Shown here: positions 44,076 to 56,290 of the stretch, piece by piece
How the letters are laid out: each line of letters starts with the position of its first letter
Position numbering within the stretch: the stretch's first letter is position 1
Assembly: GCA_947846985.1 (NCBI GenBank)
Contig: CANTUZ010000020.1
Span: forward strand, 6,297,459 to 6,361,458
DNA length: 64,000 nt
Direction: 5' to 3'
Source of the DNA: Fratercula arctica
Taxonomy: Eukaryota; Chordata; Aves; Charadriiformes; Alcidae
Position numbers and translations under genes: made by a program
The notes under the pieces: generated by a model
What the model was told of the DNA's origin: nothing
Databases searched by the model: none
The model's input: only the letters and a program-made list of their open reading frames with translations

Positions 44076-46970
44076 CCAAAGAAAACATGCACAGAGGAAA
44101 CTCATAAAATGCCTGCTCTTTCGTATGTTGCTTCGGAACTAAGAGACTTGTAAATCATTGCTGAATGGGATGCTATATGCTTTTCCGCCTCTATTATGTA
44201 TTATGGGGAAATTAATAAGTAATGGGATTTGCAAGATGAAAAGCAAGGAAACCCATAGGGTAGGTGATGGAGAGGCATAATTTAAAAAGTCAATGAAAGG
44301 TTCTGTTAAATCACAGTTAAATTATGCTGATATTCACCAAAGTCCTGTGGTAAAATACTTCTTTCATAAAATATTGAGACTCCTTTCTGCAGTGACAAAT
44401 GATGGTTCCCACAATCCTGGAGGACTGGAGGAGCTGGAGACGAGCCCTTTTTTACATCACGTGAGCAAGACAACACAGTATGCCTTCGGAGCACGTTCAG
44501 TGCCCCAGAGCCCCTTTCGGGTGCCCCGATCCTCAGGACGGGCTCCAGGAACGTGCGCCATGGGTTCCGACCTCCCAGCTTGTGTCCTCTCCCTTCTCAC
44601 CTCTTGCTCCTGACAAGCGTGGTCACAACGCTAATTCAAATGCCCACAGAACTTGCCTTTAGGCTCTCCTAAAACCGGGCCTGTTCCACTCCCTCAGGTC
44701 CTGCATTTTGGGGCGAAAGGGAAGCTCTCAGAGCGACGTTCCCCATACCGTAGTGACTGCGGGGGGTCCGGCCGCCCATCTCGGTTTACTCTGCACGTTG
44801 CTCACGGTAGGGAGCGATCTCTTGTTTCGGCATGTGCCCCATAGCAGAGCCCTGGTCTGGCACGGAGCTTGTCAGCACAAGTAAAATGTAAATAACCCTC
44901 CAGGCAAATCCCCTGCAGTCCTTCCAGTTCCTGCAGACACCGGCCTCGCAGGCTGGCACCGTCTCTGCGCAGCGACTCACCGTGCGAATGCAGCGCTGGG
45001 TCGGAATTGGCCTTACCGTAATTTTACCTTTAACCATATTGCTGCTCTGCACAGTATGAGATAAATCCACTGATTTTTGTAAGTTGTGCCGAGTCATCAG
45101 CACAGACTGGTACATAAGCTTTCTTTTCTCACAGAAAAGGAATTCCTTTCACTTAAACTTTAGAAGTTTTGCACTTGGAAAACCATTTTATCAATTTGGT
45201 AGATTAGACAACAGAAACAAAGGGAGCTGAAGAGGGTCAGTACAACGGTATCAAACACCAGCTTTTTGACTGGTGAAAATGGGAGCAATTCCTGGCCCCA
45301 ATGACAAATATATGAGGGGAAGAGTATGTCAGGCAAGCGTTTCAACAGATAAAACGCAAATGGCTCTTCCTGACGCCTACGGATTCAGAACCCCGTTGGG
45401 CTTGATTTTCTTCTCATTTACATCAGGATATGGCACTTATAGTAGGGTCCTCAGATTGCACAGGTTATGTTGAATTCAGTGACATGATGTCAGTTTGCAT
45501 CCTCCATGGCTTTGCCCTGTCGATGTCAAAGGTAATTTGGCTTTGGCACGAGCAAGGACAGACTCAGACCCTCTCTTACGGGCAGTCACGTAATATCTGC
45601 TATCACCTAAATGAAGTCTGGTAGAAAATGGCTCAGCAGTGAAACTCTGCCTTAGATCACATCATTTTAATGCCTTTTATTTTTCTCTCCTGTTAAAGCT
45701 TGTAAAAAGTAATCTCTGTCTTGCGAAGAATTGTTTTGCCTTTTGGGACCTTAGGGAATTAGATGGGGCTAAGTAATTATCAGGAAACTTCCACGAGTTG
45801 AATAGAAATGGACTAAATGGGCAGAAAGCTATACAATGCATTAAGATAAGGAAACTAAAATTCGGGAAATGACTAAAAAAGATAGTCTAACCTTTCTGTG
45901 GGCCTTAGCCCATTCTGAATTGATTTGAATATATATTTTAAAGGCTGTTTAAAACTGCTCAAAAGTGCCAAAATACCTTCGTACATCAACACTGCCTTTG
46001 ACCTAAAGGGGAAGAAACCTGCCTCAGCTCAGATCTTTTCAAATATTTATAGACATATTTCCCATTTTGACCTTAATTTGAATTTCACATTTATTTCCAA
46101 TAAAATTCCAGCATCTCCATTGTTGGCCAAATCTACTGAAACACTCACTGGAATGGGAGGGAGGGAATGAATATTAAGATAAGAATCAAAATTTGGAAGG
46201 AAATTTTGGCATCATGTGAAGGGATGAGCAGAGGCAAAGTGCTTCTGGAATAAGGGAAAATGGCACAGTTCGGCACACGGATCCACCACAAGTCAAACCC
46301 GGCAGGGCGAGAGCTCACAGGATGGAAGTCGTCCAGAGGGAACTCAGGGACAGAATCAGCGCTGCCCCAAAGGAGTGAGCACGTGCTGTCAGAGTAAATA
46401 AGAGACTGCAGAGAAAGTGAAGAACAACCACATCTAGAAGAAGGAAGATTCAGTGGACAGACACACACAGTCTTTGAGCAGTCTCAAGAAGATGTATCCC
46501 CTGCTCTCAGCTTCATATTTAAAACAAAAACCAAATATTCCTTTCTCTTCCAACGTAACCATTTTTCATCCAGATTCAGCCTGCGACTCCTGCGCCTACC
46601 GCAGAGCACCCTCGCTGGCTCTGCCCCGCACCTGGGTGACGGCAGGGAGAAGGGAACCACCTCCAAGGTCCTCCAATGCAAGCAATAAATAATGATATGC
46701 CATCAAAGTCCTACACACGGGGTACCTGCAGCAAGTCAGTGGGATTAACAATTACACAGGTACAAAAGCTCGGCACCACCAGTGGCGCTGGTCACTCCCT
46801 CCGAGCAGCGCAGCCAGCGCCAGACGGAGCAGGGCTCTGGGGGATGGGAGGAATCAAGCTAAACTTTTATAAATACAACTTCTTGAAAAGTCATCACCTA
46901 TAGATATAGAGAGAGTTGCCTTCAGCAGTTCACACAAGCATTTATTACTACTTGTCACATCTTTTTTAAT
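44076..46970. other. long non-coding stretch
   Basis: GC-richer at 44500-44580 and 44740-44850. An AT-rich segment at 45660-45800 has mild regulatory texture. Frames at 44293-44613, 44786-45115 and 46145-46468 lack domains. Nothing else recognised. Confidence 0.4.
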
Positions 46971-46983
46971 AAAAAAAAAAAAA
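46971..46983 (+). repeat. 13-A run
   Basis: Thirteen uninterrupted A following CTTTTTTAAT, in an A/T-rich context to about 47003. Confidence 0.85.
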
Positions 46984-47629
46984 GAAAGATTATTTTTTTT
47001 CCTCCTTATATGAAGAGAGACAGAAGCCGTGCCCTTCAGGCAGACTGTGTGGAGGATTGTCCATCTCCACATCAAAATGCTGCGGTGACTTATTGCTGCT
47101 GCCACTGCTTTTCCACCGAGCTCCTGCTCAGTCAGAGGCTGCTCGAGATCCCATCATCCCCACGAAAGTGGGACTGGGGATTGATGGAGAGCGAAGCAGG
47201 AGGCGAGGAGGGAGGGCCACCGTCCCGCTCCCCACGGTGCCAGGCTGGGCACATCCGCACAGGACCAGTGCTGTGACTGGAAGGCACGGCTCAACACTGC
47301 CATCTTTTACACAGCCTTTTGTTGGTAGCATTTCAAGACAACCGATTCCTATATTGAAGGAAGGTGATCACCTCCACTAGCTCCTCCCAAGCAGCAGCCC
47401 TTGTGAATAGTGTGCTCCAGCTGAAATTCCCTTTTATGCCAAGGCCTAACACAGCACCACATCTGCATCTCCTCTCAAACTGCTCTGAGAGGTCCAGGTC
47501 CTGTACAACCTCCTCCGTCCGCTTCCCACCACCGCCCAGCAGCTCTGGGGCCTTCAGCATCCTTCACCCCAGGCTCCTGAAGACGCAACTGCAATAAAGT
47601 CCTTTTACTTGAGGGCACAAGAAAGCTCA
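46984..47629. other. non-coding stretch
   Basis: Mixed composition. A small G-rich patch lies at 47180-47240. Overlapping frames at 47010-47380 and 47333-47597 on both strands lack domains. Confidence 0.4.
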
Positions 47630-47860
47630 CAGGGATTTCATTTTAAAGTTATTTGTAAAGAGAGATCATCTGTTACCGAGGGTGAAATGCCAGGGGCAGA
47701 GCATAAAATGGCAACAGGGATTTTAATTCTTATTAAGTTCTGTAGTTTCATTACTTTTTGCATTGAATATTTATGCAGTAATACGGCACTAGTGGCTGCA
47801 TCTCTCTGTAGTTTCTTCTCAATACTCCTACACTCTTTCCAAATAATTCCCCCCCACGTT
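47630..47860. promoter_or_regulatory. possible conserved non-coding element
   Basis: CpG-poor block with GATTTTAATTCTTATTAAG, GCATTGAATATTTATGCAG and GGCAACAGGG. Frames on both strands (47609-47875 plus, 47638-47901 minus) overlap exactly, which argues against coding. Confidence 0.28.
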
Positions 47861-48179
47861 AAAGGTGAAACCTGAAAAAAAATGACCCTGATTTCCTCCA
47901 AAAGATCTCAGTATTTCTAACATTTCCTCTCACCCTCCACCTGGGCCAACAGGTATCGCGTGAAGTAACTACACAAAACTTAAGCAAGCAAACTCTGATG
48001 CAGATTTAAAAATAAACAGGGATTTCGGTGCTACTGGAGCAGCGGACCTGCTACAATGGGGCCCAGCAAGGAGAGTTCCCGTGTCGCCCCAGGAATGCCA
48101 GGGATGCTCAGCCCCTGCCGGCCCCCGGCAGCAGCCTGGCGCTCTGCTCCTCACCCTCACGGACAGGGAAACGCTGTCA
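47861..48179. other. non-coding stretch
   Basis: GC-richer at 48050-48150 with few CpGs. Short antisense frames only. Confidence 0.4.
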
Positions 48180-48370
48180 AACTTTAATAAGGTCCTTAAG
48201 GGAAAAAAAAATTCTTTGATTAAATGGTTTGATAAACTACAGTAAAAAACAGAAATGAGATTATGATACTTTTAAAATACTTTCCTCTAGTTTGTTTTAT
48301 CACTTATACAAGCACAGTGCACGATCTTACAAGTTGTTATTATTGCACTTATTAAAATTCACACCAATAT
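48180..48370. promoter_or_regulatory. possible conserved non-coding element
   Basis: AT-rich and CpG-poor, with AACTTTAATAAGG, TTGATTAAATGG and GCACTTATTAAAATTC. Homeodomain-type cores repeated. Texture-based call. Confidence 0.28.
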
Positions 48371-48450
48371 TCATCTTAGGGAACATTGAAAGGAATTAAA
48401 GTAGTAATTCTCTTGCTTTCTAAAAATAACTGCCTTTCCAAAAGAAACCA

Positions 48451-48467
48451 CCCCCCCCAAAAAAAAA
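48451..48467 (+). repeat. C8-A9 homopolymer junction
   Basis: Eight C (48451-48458) run directly into nine A (48459-48467). Confidence 0.9.
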
Positions 48468-48959
48468 CCTCTAAGAGTCAAGATAAAATTTCTGTCTTGC
48501 AGAGTTATGTTCCTATTTTTGTATCAAAAGTCAGTGTCTACCACTTGATTTTTACAGTCCAACAGAGAGCAAATTTGCTTAGAGACAGCATGACAAGTGA
48601 GCCTGAAATTTAGGAGCTTTACAACACATTTTTACTGGGTGATTCCACTTTTATCACATTGGCATTTTCCTAAGATGCTGTTACAATTACCCATTGTTCT
48701 TTCTTCAGTTTTCACAGGGGCAAATCCCAGTGAATTAGCAACTTTATATTACCCTTGTCACTGTGGGAGACATTCCGCATACCCCCGAGATGTAAATTTA
48801 TAGTGCCACCGGCAGCATCTTGAAATAATATAAAGGCCGTATTCTTGTCTCCATCTCAAACAGCTCACGATCGCGGGAGCCTAAAGATAACAGGGGGGAG
48901 ACTAACCACGCCAAGGTGAGCACGCGAAGCCTCGTGAAGGCGTATCTGGCTGTTGTGAC
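48468..48959. other. non-coding stretch, nothing recognised
   Basis: Mixed sequence without a supported feature. Confidence 0.4.
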
Positions 48960-49045
48960 CGTTCTCCCCCTCCACCGCTCACCCTCTGCCACCTCCCGCA
49001 GCCCCCGCAGCCCCCGCGGAGCCGCAGCACCACAACAGGGTCCGG
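48960..49045. other. GC-rich patch with short CCCGCAG tandem
   Basis: A short tandem of CCGCAGCCC-type units lies at about 48995-49019, followed by GCGGAGCCGCAGC. CpG-bearing and flanked by AT-rich DNA. Confidence 0.5.
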
Positions 49046-49616
49046 CCCCCTGGTTTCAGAATTGCTGCTTGAGGTGCCACATTAAAGTCTAATCCTGCTT
49101 TAATTTTGAGACACGAACATGCATCCAGGATGGCTGTAGGGAATCTTCCCATTTCAAGGGGAAAAATGTGCAATTCTTTTTAATTTTGTTTTTTTCATAT
49201 TTTTTTTGACAACAAGTCTCCCTGCAATGATCACAGAAGGGGATGGGGCATTTTCCAGTCCCCGTATGGCATTTGCCAGCAGCTTCTCCGGGGTGACGTT
49301 CTGTTTGGATTGGCCTCGGATCCCCTGCGTTTAACCCCCAGTGACAGACGTCAACTTGATGAGAGGGGCTGTGTGTGCTTAAAGGGGGCTTTGAATCAAA
49401 ACTGTAAGAAAACATGGGCCAGGAGAGAGGTTTTTATTAGAGTTAGCTATTCTCTTATGTGTGTGCGCACCTGATCCGGGGGGAGGAGGAGCTGGCTGTT
49501 GTTTTAAGTCTCCCTTTTCTTTTGTGCTGTGTCTGGGCAGGACCCATATGTCTGGAATGCACCTTAAAACAGCCTTATCTCCAGAACCGATCATTACATG
49601 GCAGGTGGTGGAGCCT
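49046..49616. other. non-coding stretch
   Basis: T-rich at 49176-49210 (several T runs). Frames at 49089-49415 and 49379-49594 (minus) and 49459-49796 (plus, two registers) have no domains. Confidence 0.4.
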
Positions 49617-49678
49617 ACTTTATTTTCTCATTTCTCTTCTTTTTCTTCTCTTCCCTCTAACTTCCCCCTCCACCCCAG
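49617..49678 (+). repeat. polypyrimidine tract with perfect mirror repeat
   Basis: About 60 nearly pure C/T bases. Bases 49632-49652 form a perfect 21-nt mirror repeat centred on T49642 (CTCTTCTT on the left mirrored as TTCTTCTC on the right). Polypyrimidine mirror repeats are the known requirement for intramolecular triplex (H-DNA). The mirror symmetry is read directly; triplex formation is inference. Confidence 0.85.
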
Positions 49679-50814
49679 GGTAGGAATTTCTGAACCTCAA
49701 CCAGTAAATGTCGCATGGCTCACGCACCTGGAATCCACTCCCCTCCATCACTGCTCCGACATGGAAAAAAGAAAAATAGCAGGAGGAAGAACATGAAAAG
49801 CCACGACAGAAAGACCATAGGCTACTCCAGAAGATGAATGCCTGTAATATTTTAAACTTGCACAGAAATTTAAAAATTAATGTTAACTTATCTTGCTATT
49901 TAGTTGCCCTAGTCCACAATAAAGACACATTGCTTCCCCCTTCTGAAGATCAGCAGAGACTTCAGTGACACTCCAGAAGTGGTGGCACTTGGCTGGAGAG
50001 ACGATCTGGCAATGCTCCGTGTACCCGGCGCTAAAATGAGCGTTTACCACCCAGCGCTCCCTGCACGCGCTGTGCACGGAGCTGCCGAACACCCCCAGGG
50101 TACAGCCCACAGCGCCTGCAAGTTCCCTCTACACCCTCAGCCAACCAAGTCCATGAGCCTTAAGTAGGACAACATCATTTTGACCTGGACCACAGAACAT
50201 GTAAAATGACCTTCCCCCCTGCTCACAATGCCCTGGAAAGCGTGACACGATAATTCTTTTAAAACAGGAACAGGTTTTGGTTCAGAGCTTTGTAATTGCC
50301 AGGGTTGGTTTAGGACCATTTACACCTTCAGTGTAAAAGGTGCGTTTGTGCCGCGTGGGCAGCCTTTCCCACGGCCCTGTGCTGCCGCAGAGCCATCCTC
50401 AGCCTTGGTTTTCACATCGGTGTTCCAGCAGAGCTTGTGCTCAGTGCTTCATCTATTGATGCACAAGTCTGCATGTGGAATGAAGGAGGAGTGAGCGCTG
50501 CAAAGCCTGCACTAGCCTGACTATTAAGAACTTTTCAGATCTAAGATTTGGGTGCAGGACGGGCATTTGAATGTGATATCCCCCAACCTGCCATAGGTCA
50601 GCACTAACTATACTGTATCTTGTTTGAATTAACCGGGAAGGCGACGCCATGATTTGTTTCACATCCCTGCCAAATTTGCCGCAGGGAGCTGGTAAGCAAG
50701 AGAAAATCTGTTGAAGCCACCGATCGCTATTTTTGGTTATCTTCTGTTTCGAACTTTCCCTATTGCACACCTGGATTTTGAGAGAGCGGAAGGTCCTGCG
50801 CAGACAGCCCATGG
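49679..50814. other. non-coding stretch
   Basis: The minus-strand frame at 50453-50965 (170 codons) and several plus-strand frames share the following GC patch and are mutually incompatible. Nothing recognisable. Confidence 0.4.
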
Positions 50815-50965
50815 CAGCAGGTGGCGGGGGCCAGCGCAGCCCCAGCCCCGCTCCCCCCCGGCCGCAGCATCTTCCCTCCACTGGGCGGCTGCCGGGGCCG
50901 CCGGGGTGGATTTGGGCAGAGCGGAGCCCGGTGTTGTTGTAACTTGCGCAGCCACCAACCGGCAC
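50815..50965. other. strong CpG-bearing GC-rich patch
   Basis: Contains GGTGGCGGGGGCCAGCGCAG, CCCCCCGGCCGCAGC and GCCGGGGCCGCCGGGG. At least five overlapping frames stay open over it on both strands, a hallmark of composition and not of coding. Confidence 0.45.
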
Positions 50966-52489
50966 AGGAAAGCCCGAGGATTAGAAGTATGCAAAAAGAC
51001 TGCAACTGTATCACCTTTGCTCTGCCCCCCCTGAAAACATAGCCCACAGTTATACTTTCTGCGCTGGAAAACCCCAGAAACCACAGCACACGAGCAGCAG
51101 CAGAGCTGGAGGTTCTGGTTTAATTAAAGGAAGGTTTTATCACTCGCAGACTCCTCTGGGCTGGAGGAGCAGGGGCGGCACAGGGCTCGCTTTTGGACGG
51201 GTTAGAGACCTCTGCTCCTCGCCCTCCACCCAGCCTGCCCACGGCACGCCACTGCCTGCGGGGAGACGGGCAACGATGCTCTCAGCCTTTGCCCTGTCTA
51301 GTTTTTTTAGCAGAAGGGCATCAGACCTAGTTTTCTCAATACAGCTTAAAGAAAATCATGTCTAATTTACAGGATTAAGAAATTAAAAGTCTGCACAAAT
51401 CCTTCCACTCTGTCCCATTTGTCTCACTCCCCCTGAAGAGCTGGAAGGAGACAGAGCGGGGCGATGGGAACATACACCCGAACACGGGAGAAACTCAACA
51501 GTGTTACGGCCTGGCACTGTGTTATCTTAATTATCTCAATTTACACCCGTGTAAGAGGAAAGGGAACCAGGCTCTGGAGTGACCGACACCCAGACAGCAC
51601 CTGACCGTGCTGGCGTTTGTCCCCATCTGCCTCCAGAGGTGAATAAATCCACCCCCCCGCGCAGGGGCTGTGGGAGCAGGAGAAACCCTGCCCCAAGGAT
51701 GCGCATCGGCTGGTGATTGCTCTGAAACCAGAAGCGTGGCTTTGGAAAGGAGAGCTCGGGGGAGCCATGGGGGCCCAAGCCCAACCTTTCTTATTTTTAT
51801 ACTTTATTTTGTAATCTGCTAAGGCTAAGGTTCCCTGTGACCCTATTTCCCACTATTAACGGGATATAAACGTGCTGTTGCCAAACCCTCCTGAACAGCT
51901 CGGGTTTAATTGTTTTGCTTCTTCACTTTTGAAAAAAAAATCTGGCTCATAAAGTTACTTCAGGTCTGTGTTTGAAATGATCCCAGGAATAAATGAATCA
52001 ATATAAGAAGCTAAACATAGCGAGGCAGTTGGTTTTGTTTGATTCTTCGAACTTGGAACAATTCAGAGGCAGGAAATCTGCATAAATTATTTGAATAAAA
52101 TTAATACTCAGCAAATCCTTGGAATTTAACCTTTGTCTTTTTTTTCTGTGGCTAGCAATACAGTCTATGTACTTTTGTGCTAAGGAACAGAGTGTGTAAT
52201 TTCAACCAAAGCTGTTCCCAGTAAAATTTAATAGCATCAAAAGGTTTGCAAATTAATTTCGACATCACTGAACTGATTCTGTAATAAAATCAAATAGAAT
52301 CCTGTAAAAATTTCTGGACATGATTTTAGAAATCAAATTAATGATCTTTTAGAAAAAAAAAAATAATTTGAAAACAACTTTCTTATGAAAGGCTCTTTGC
52401 TCTCATTTTTTTAAAGGAAAATGTATGAAATATAATGACATAGTATGCTACGAGACAAACTGCTTAATGCCACCCTAGCTTTGTCGCTT
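50966..52489. other. non-coding stretch
   Basis: Mixed until 51780, then AT-rich to 52440 with A-runs at 51932-51940 and 52353-52362. No frame, RNA gene or repeat recognised. The AT-rich part could hold regulatory sequence but shows no distinct block. Confidence 0.4.
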
Positions 52490-52905
52490 TGTGTGGCAGC
52501 GGATGCAGCGGGGGCATGAGAGCAGCCTGAGCCCGGAGCCCGCAGGGATCCCGTCCTCTTCACCGCCTTCCCGTGCTGAGGGCTCCCCAGCTCATCGCAC
52601 CCGGCTTTCTCCCACCAGGGGAAAGGGCCCTTTGCTCAAAACTTTGTGAAACTGGCTGCTCCCAGTGCCTCTCGCCGGCGGATAACCCTTGGGAGGCAGT
52701 GGGAATCCTCGCTGCCCGCAGCAGCCCTGCGCCCACCAGCACCAAGACTCTGAGCCCGGCTGCACGAGCAGCCCAGGCGTTGAAGACCGAGCACCCCCCA
52801 CCAGAGTTTCTTCGTGTCCCTGGTGTGCTGCCACTCCGAGATGCTCCATGGCCATCTGCAGCCCAAAGCTGTATCCCACAGTTGGGACATAAAGCACCAT
52901 AAAGA
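52490..52905. other. GC-rich patch bearing the longest open frame
   Basis: The longest open frame in the window (52560-53186, minus, 208 codons) runs through this patch and beyond. It is Arg/Gly/Ala-rich, has no domain I recognise, and at least four other frames on both strands overlap it. I therefore do not call it a gene, but it is the frame most worth testing against transcript data. CpGs cluster at 52500-52530, 52560-52620 and 52670-52760. Confidence 0.35.
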
Positions 52906-53339
52906 CCAGGGGATGGTCCAACGTGAGTGGCGGTGAGCAGCTGTGCGTGCCTGTGCACGTGTCTCTGTGCACGCAGCCAGTGGCCACAGAAATATTTCCT
53001 TCTCTCCTGCACGTCGCTGTGCCTTGTCCTTATTTCCTTTACGAGCACTTGCGCTAAAGGCGTTAATTGTTTGTGATGGGGGAGATCCTCAGCTCTCAGA
53101 ATGCCATTAACTTTGGTGACAGTCGTGGACTCAGACCGTATGTTCCTGGACCTGTACCTCTCTTCTTTCCCACATTGTACCTTCAAGAATAAAATCTATT
53201 CCTTACACCCAGCTGCACAACGGCCACGCATCCGCTTCCACTGAGCATCAATTTCAGCCCAGCAGTGGTAGCAAAACCGTGTTTGTGCTGCATGTGCCGA
53301 GTCTTTGGGGATTTTTACCTAGCTGTATTGTTACATCTG
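52906..53339. other. non-coding stretch
   Basis: No independent feature; the upstream half of the 208-codon minus frame lies here. Confidence 0.35.
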
Positions 53340-53510
53340 AAATGCAGAAAGAGAAATTCAAATCAAGGAAATGCAATAAACTCTGAGCCTGCTGTTCATC
53401 AGCTCATCACCCATTAAAGAGCAGAGTCCTTTAATAAAAAGGACACATCTTATTAAAAAGATATGAAACAAAAGTGATTTTTAATTTTATTGGGGAGGCA
53501 GAGTCATTGC
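53340..53510. promoter_or_regulatory. possible conserved non-coding element
   Basis: AT-rich, CpG-free block with CCCATTAAAGAGC, CTTTAATAAAAAGG and a TTTTTAATTTTATT segment. Texture-based call. Confidence 0.25.
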
Positions 53511-54479
53511 CAGAGACAGCCCATGGCTACATGTGATGATCAAGTCAAGAGGGAGGGCAGTGAAGCACTAACACAAATATGAAGCTAATAACTTTTTTAC
53601 TCTTAGGGAAAGTGCCGTTCAATTTCTGGTGCTCCAGGCGTGTGCAGCTTGAGTGGAAATTTAGAGAAATTACATCCACCTGCTTCCATTTCTTACATCC
53701 AGGGCCAGATCTTCAGCCACCGTAAATCAGTTTATCTCCACGCAGCCAGGCAGATTTATGCCAGCTGAAGATGTAGCCCCTGGTCTTGCACTTCAGAATA
53801 AGAAGCTTAAAATACAAATGAGCATGAACCCCTTCAAACATTCTCCACTCACGGAACTCGGAAGGAAAAACAGACCTGCTGGACTACCTGCTACCGTCCC
53901 ACAGGCTGTGCGGTCTTTGGGGCAATGCATGGTACTATCCATCAGGGGTTTCTTTAAGTATACATCTAAACCTGAAAATTTCGGTCAGTTTTTTTTTGGT
54001 TGGTGGGGTTTTAGGTATTGATTTTTATTCCTTCACTAACACCTATCGGACCGATGTTTTATTTATGTACTTGGATATGTACAAAACTAAAAGGGGCTGT
54101 TTCCCTCAGGTCTGAGTGCCTGCCCTTCACCTGAGGACCCTGCCCGGCTGCCCGCTGCCTCCAGAGGCGTCTGCACACACTGGATGGTTGTGTACACTGT
54201 ATTCCACACCTCTGCATGCCGGCAACAGGAGCAAACAAACAGCAGAGACACAAATATTGGTATCTCTCATTCCCTTACCAGACTTTTGTCAGAACAGACA
54301 CAGAGCAAAGGTGAGACCGAACCGCTGCTCCTCAACAACTCGTGTAACGCACCTGAGAGAGTCACCAGATGGCAAACAAGGCCAGCCACGGGCAGAGACC
54401 GTCCCCTAAAGAAGAGCTGTTGCTTATCCATAATGTGTCACCTACACACCACGCACACCCCTTCCCGCGATGGCAGCGG
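53511..54479. other. non-coding stretch
   Basis: An 8-T run lies near 53990. Frames at 53758-54021 and 54116-54684 (plus) have no recognisable domain. Nothing else seen. Confidence 0.4.
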
Positions 54480-54610
54480 GATCATGGGCACTGAGCTCCG
54501 TCCTTCAGAGCAGCCCCCCGAGCCCGGGCAGCTGCCGCCCCCCGCGGCTCCCCCAGCCTGGGGATGCCCCACCAGCCCAGCGTCCCCCCGAAAGCAGAGC
54601 AGCCCATGGC
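54480..54610. other. C-rich, CpG-bearing patch
   Basis: Contains GCAGCCCCCCGAGCCCGGGC and GCCGCCCCCCGCGGCTCCCC. The C-runs give proline-rich frames that I regard as artefacts. Confidence 0.45.
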
Positions 54611-56079
54611 ACGCTCACTACACAGAGGATGAAAATACTGTAAATAACCCAAATGTGCGATCCAGTGGGTCTAGTTTATTTTAGCTTTGGAGCAGGAGGG
54701 AACACCAGCTTCTCAAAGGCAGTGGCTTCGGGAGGCTTTGCAAGTACAGACAAAGACCAGTTTGCATGTGATTGAGAAACTGAATATACCCGTAAGGCAG
54801 TGACTGATGTCAGACTCCCTCGGCTGCTCGATGCCTCTGCTACAGTAATTCCAGAGCAATACACTGATGAAGCAAGTTGCTTCATGTTTGCTGCCTAGAA
54901 AAAAAAAAGAAATTAATTCAAAGCGGATGAGAGTTTAGCTGTGGTATTGAGTGAAGGGCAGCTGCTGCTAAGGGCGAGTTGTGGACCTGCAGCACTTGTA
55001 TTCAGATTTGTTCAAAAAGGGGAAGTCTTGTGAAATCAGTGGCAGATGCCTTAAAACTGTAGCAAAGCCAAGGACCAGACAAGGACCACAGTATGGACAC
55101 GGCGTGATCTGGGGAGGGCAAACATCCCCCTTGGTCAGGTCTAAGCCCTTGCCAAGAGCCTGGCAGCCCTGAGGCAGGGACCGCATCCCACCCTCATCCT
55201 GCCTCGACTCTCTCTAGTTTCAGCCGAAGATGCTACCTGAGGTACTCCCAGCTAACACCAGGTTCAGCCACGAAAAGCCTCAGGCAGAGGCAGGGTATGG
55301 AAATACTTGCAGAGTTTCAGCTTGACTTTCTGCTTCCTTGTTCTGGTAGAGATCTGGAGTAACTCCCTCGAAATGTATTCAGATAAAGGAGCTCAAATGG
55401 GGCAGAGTGCTGCCAGGTAAAACTGCAGCGGCGCCGGCCCTGGCACACACAGCCAAGGAGATAATTTCTGCTCCTCCTGCCACATCACGCAGATTGTCTC
55501 GGAACTCTGTTTTCTGAGAGGCGCCTCGAGGACACCCTCAGAAGCAGGTTATCCCCCAGTGCAGGAGGTGGTCCCAGGGCACGGACAGGTTGCGTGGAGC
55601 ATGGCTGGGACGGAGCAGGGAAAAACCTTGCTCCCAGGTCCCAGACTGCTTTTAAGAGCCACATGGGCAACCTCATGCAGGAAAAGGAGACAGAGCTCAT
55701 AAGGCTTTCCATTCATGGTAGAGTCTCCTGTGTCAGAGTCCTGCCTACACAGCCCTCCTGAGAACAAGCGTAGCGAATACGGGGGGAGCACGGTTTGGGT
55801 GTGAATTCTCTTGACAGCTTTCAAGCTCAGCCCCTGGGTGCTCTGGCTCGGCTTCGCAGGTGCAAAAGGAAGAATTCTGCATTTTTCTCAGTGGGATGGA
55901 GGGGAGTGAGTCTCAGTTATTTTCTGAGAACACCTACAACGTCTGCAAAGTTACCTTCTGTCCATCCCAAGGCAAGATAAATAGCTTGTATCTTCACAGC
56001 AGTTAATGCAGACTCTTTCACTGCTCACAAAATGAAGTCAACCAAAAAAAAAAAAAGATACTTTCTAACTGTGAAACGG
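54611..56079. other. non-coding stretch
   Basis: A-runs lie at 54899-54908 and 56044-56055. Short frames on both strands lack domains. Nothing else recognised. Confidence 0.4.
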
Positions 56080-56290
56080 CTTTCATTCTTGGCTGAATAA
56101 GACAGATTCCCTAAAGAAGCATCTATGTTAATAGTTAACATTGGCTTATTACACATCCAAAAATGCCCTCTCAGAACATGAAAATACAAGATAGCATCAG
56201 GAAAGGCAAGCTAACGCCTCACTCGGTCATTAATAGAACAATGACATACTGGGATTCTGCATAAAGCCCCTATATAGCAGGTCTGCAAAG
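56080..56290. other. possible conserved non-coding element
   Basis: AT-leaning block with GTTAATAGTTAACATTGG, GGTCATTAATAG and a near-CArG motif CCTATATAGC near 56270 (one mismatch from CC(A/T)6GG). Low-confidence texture call. Confidence 0.22.
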
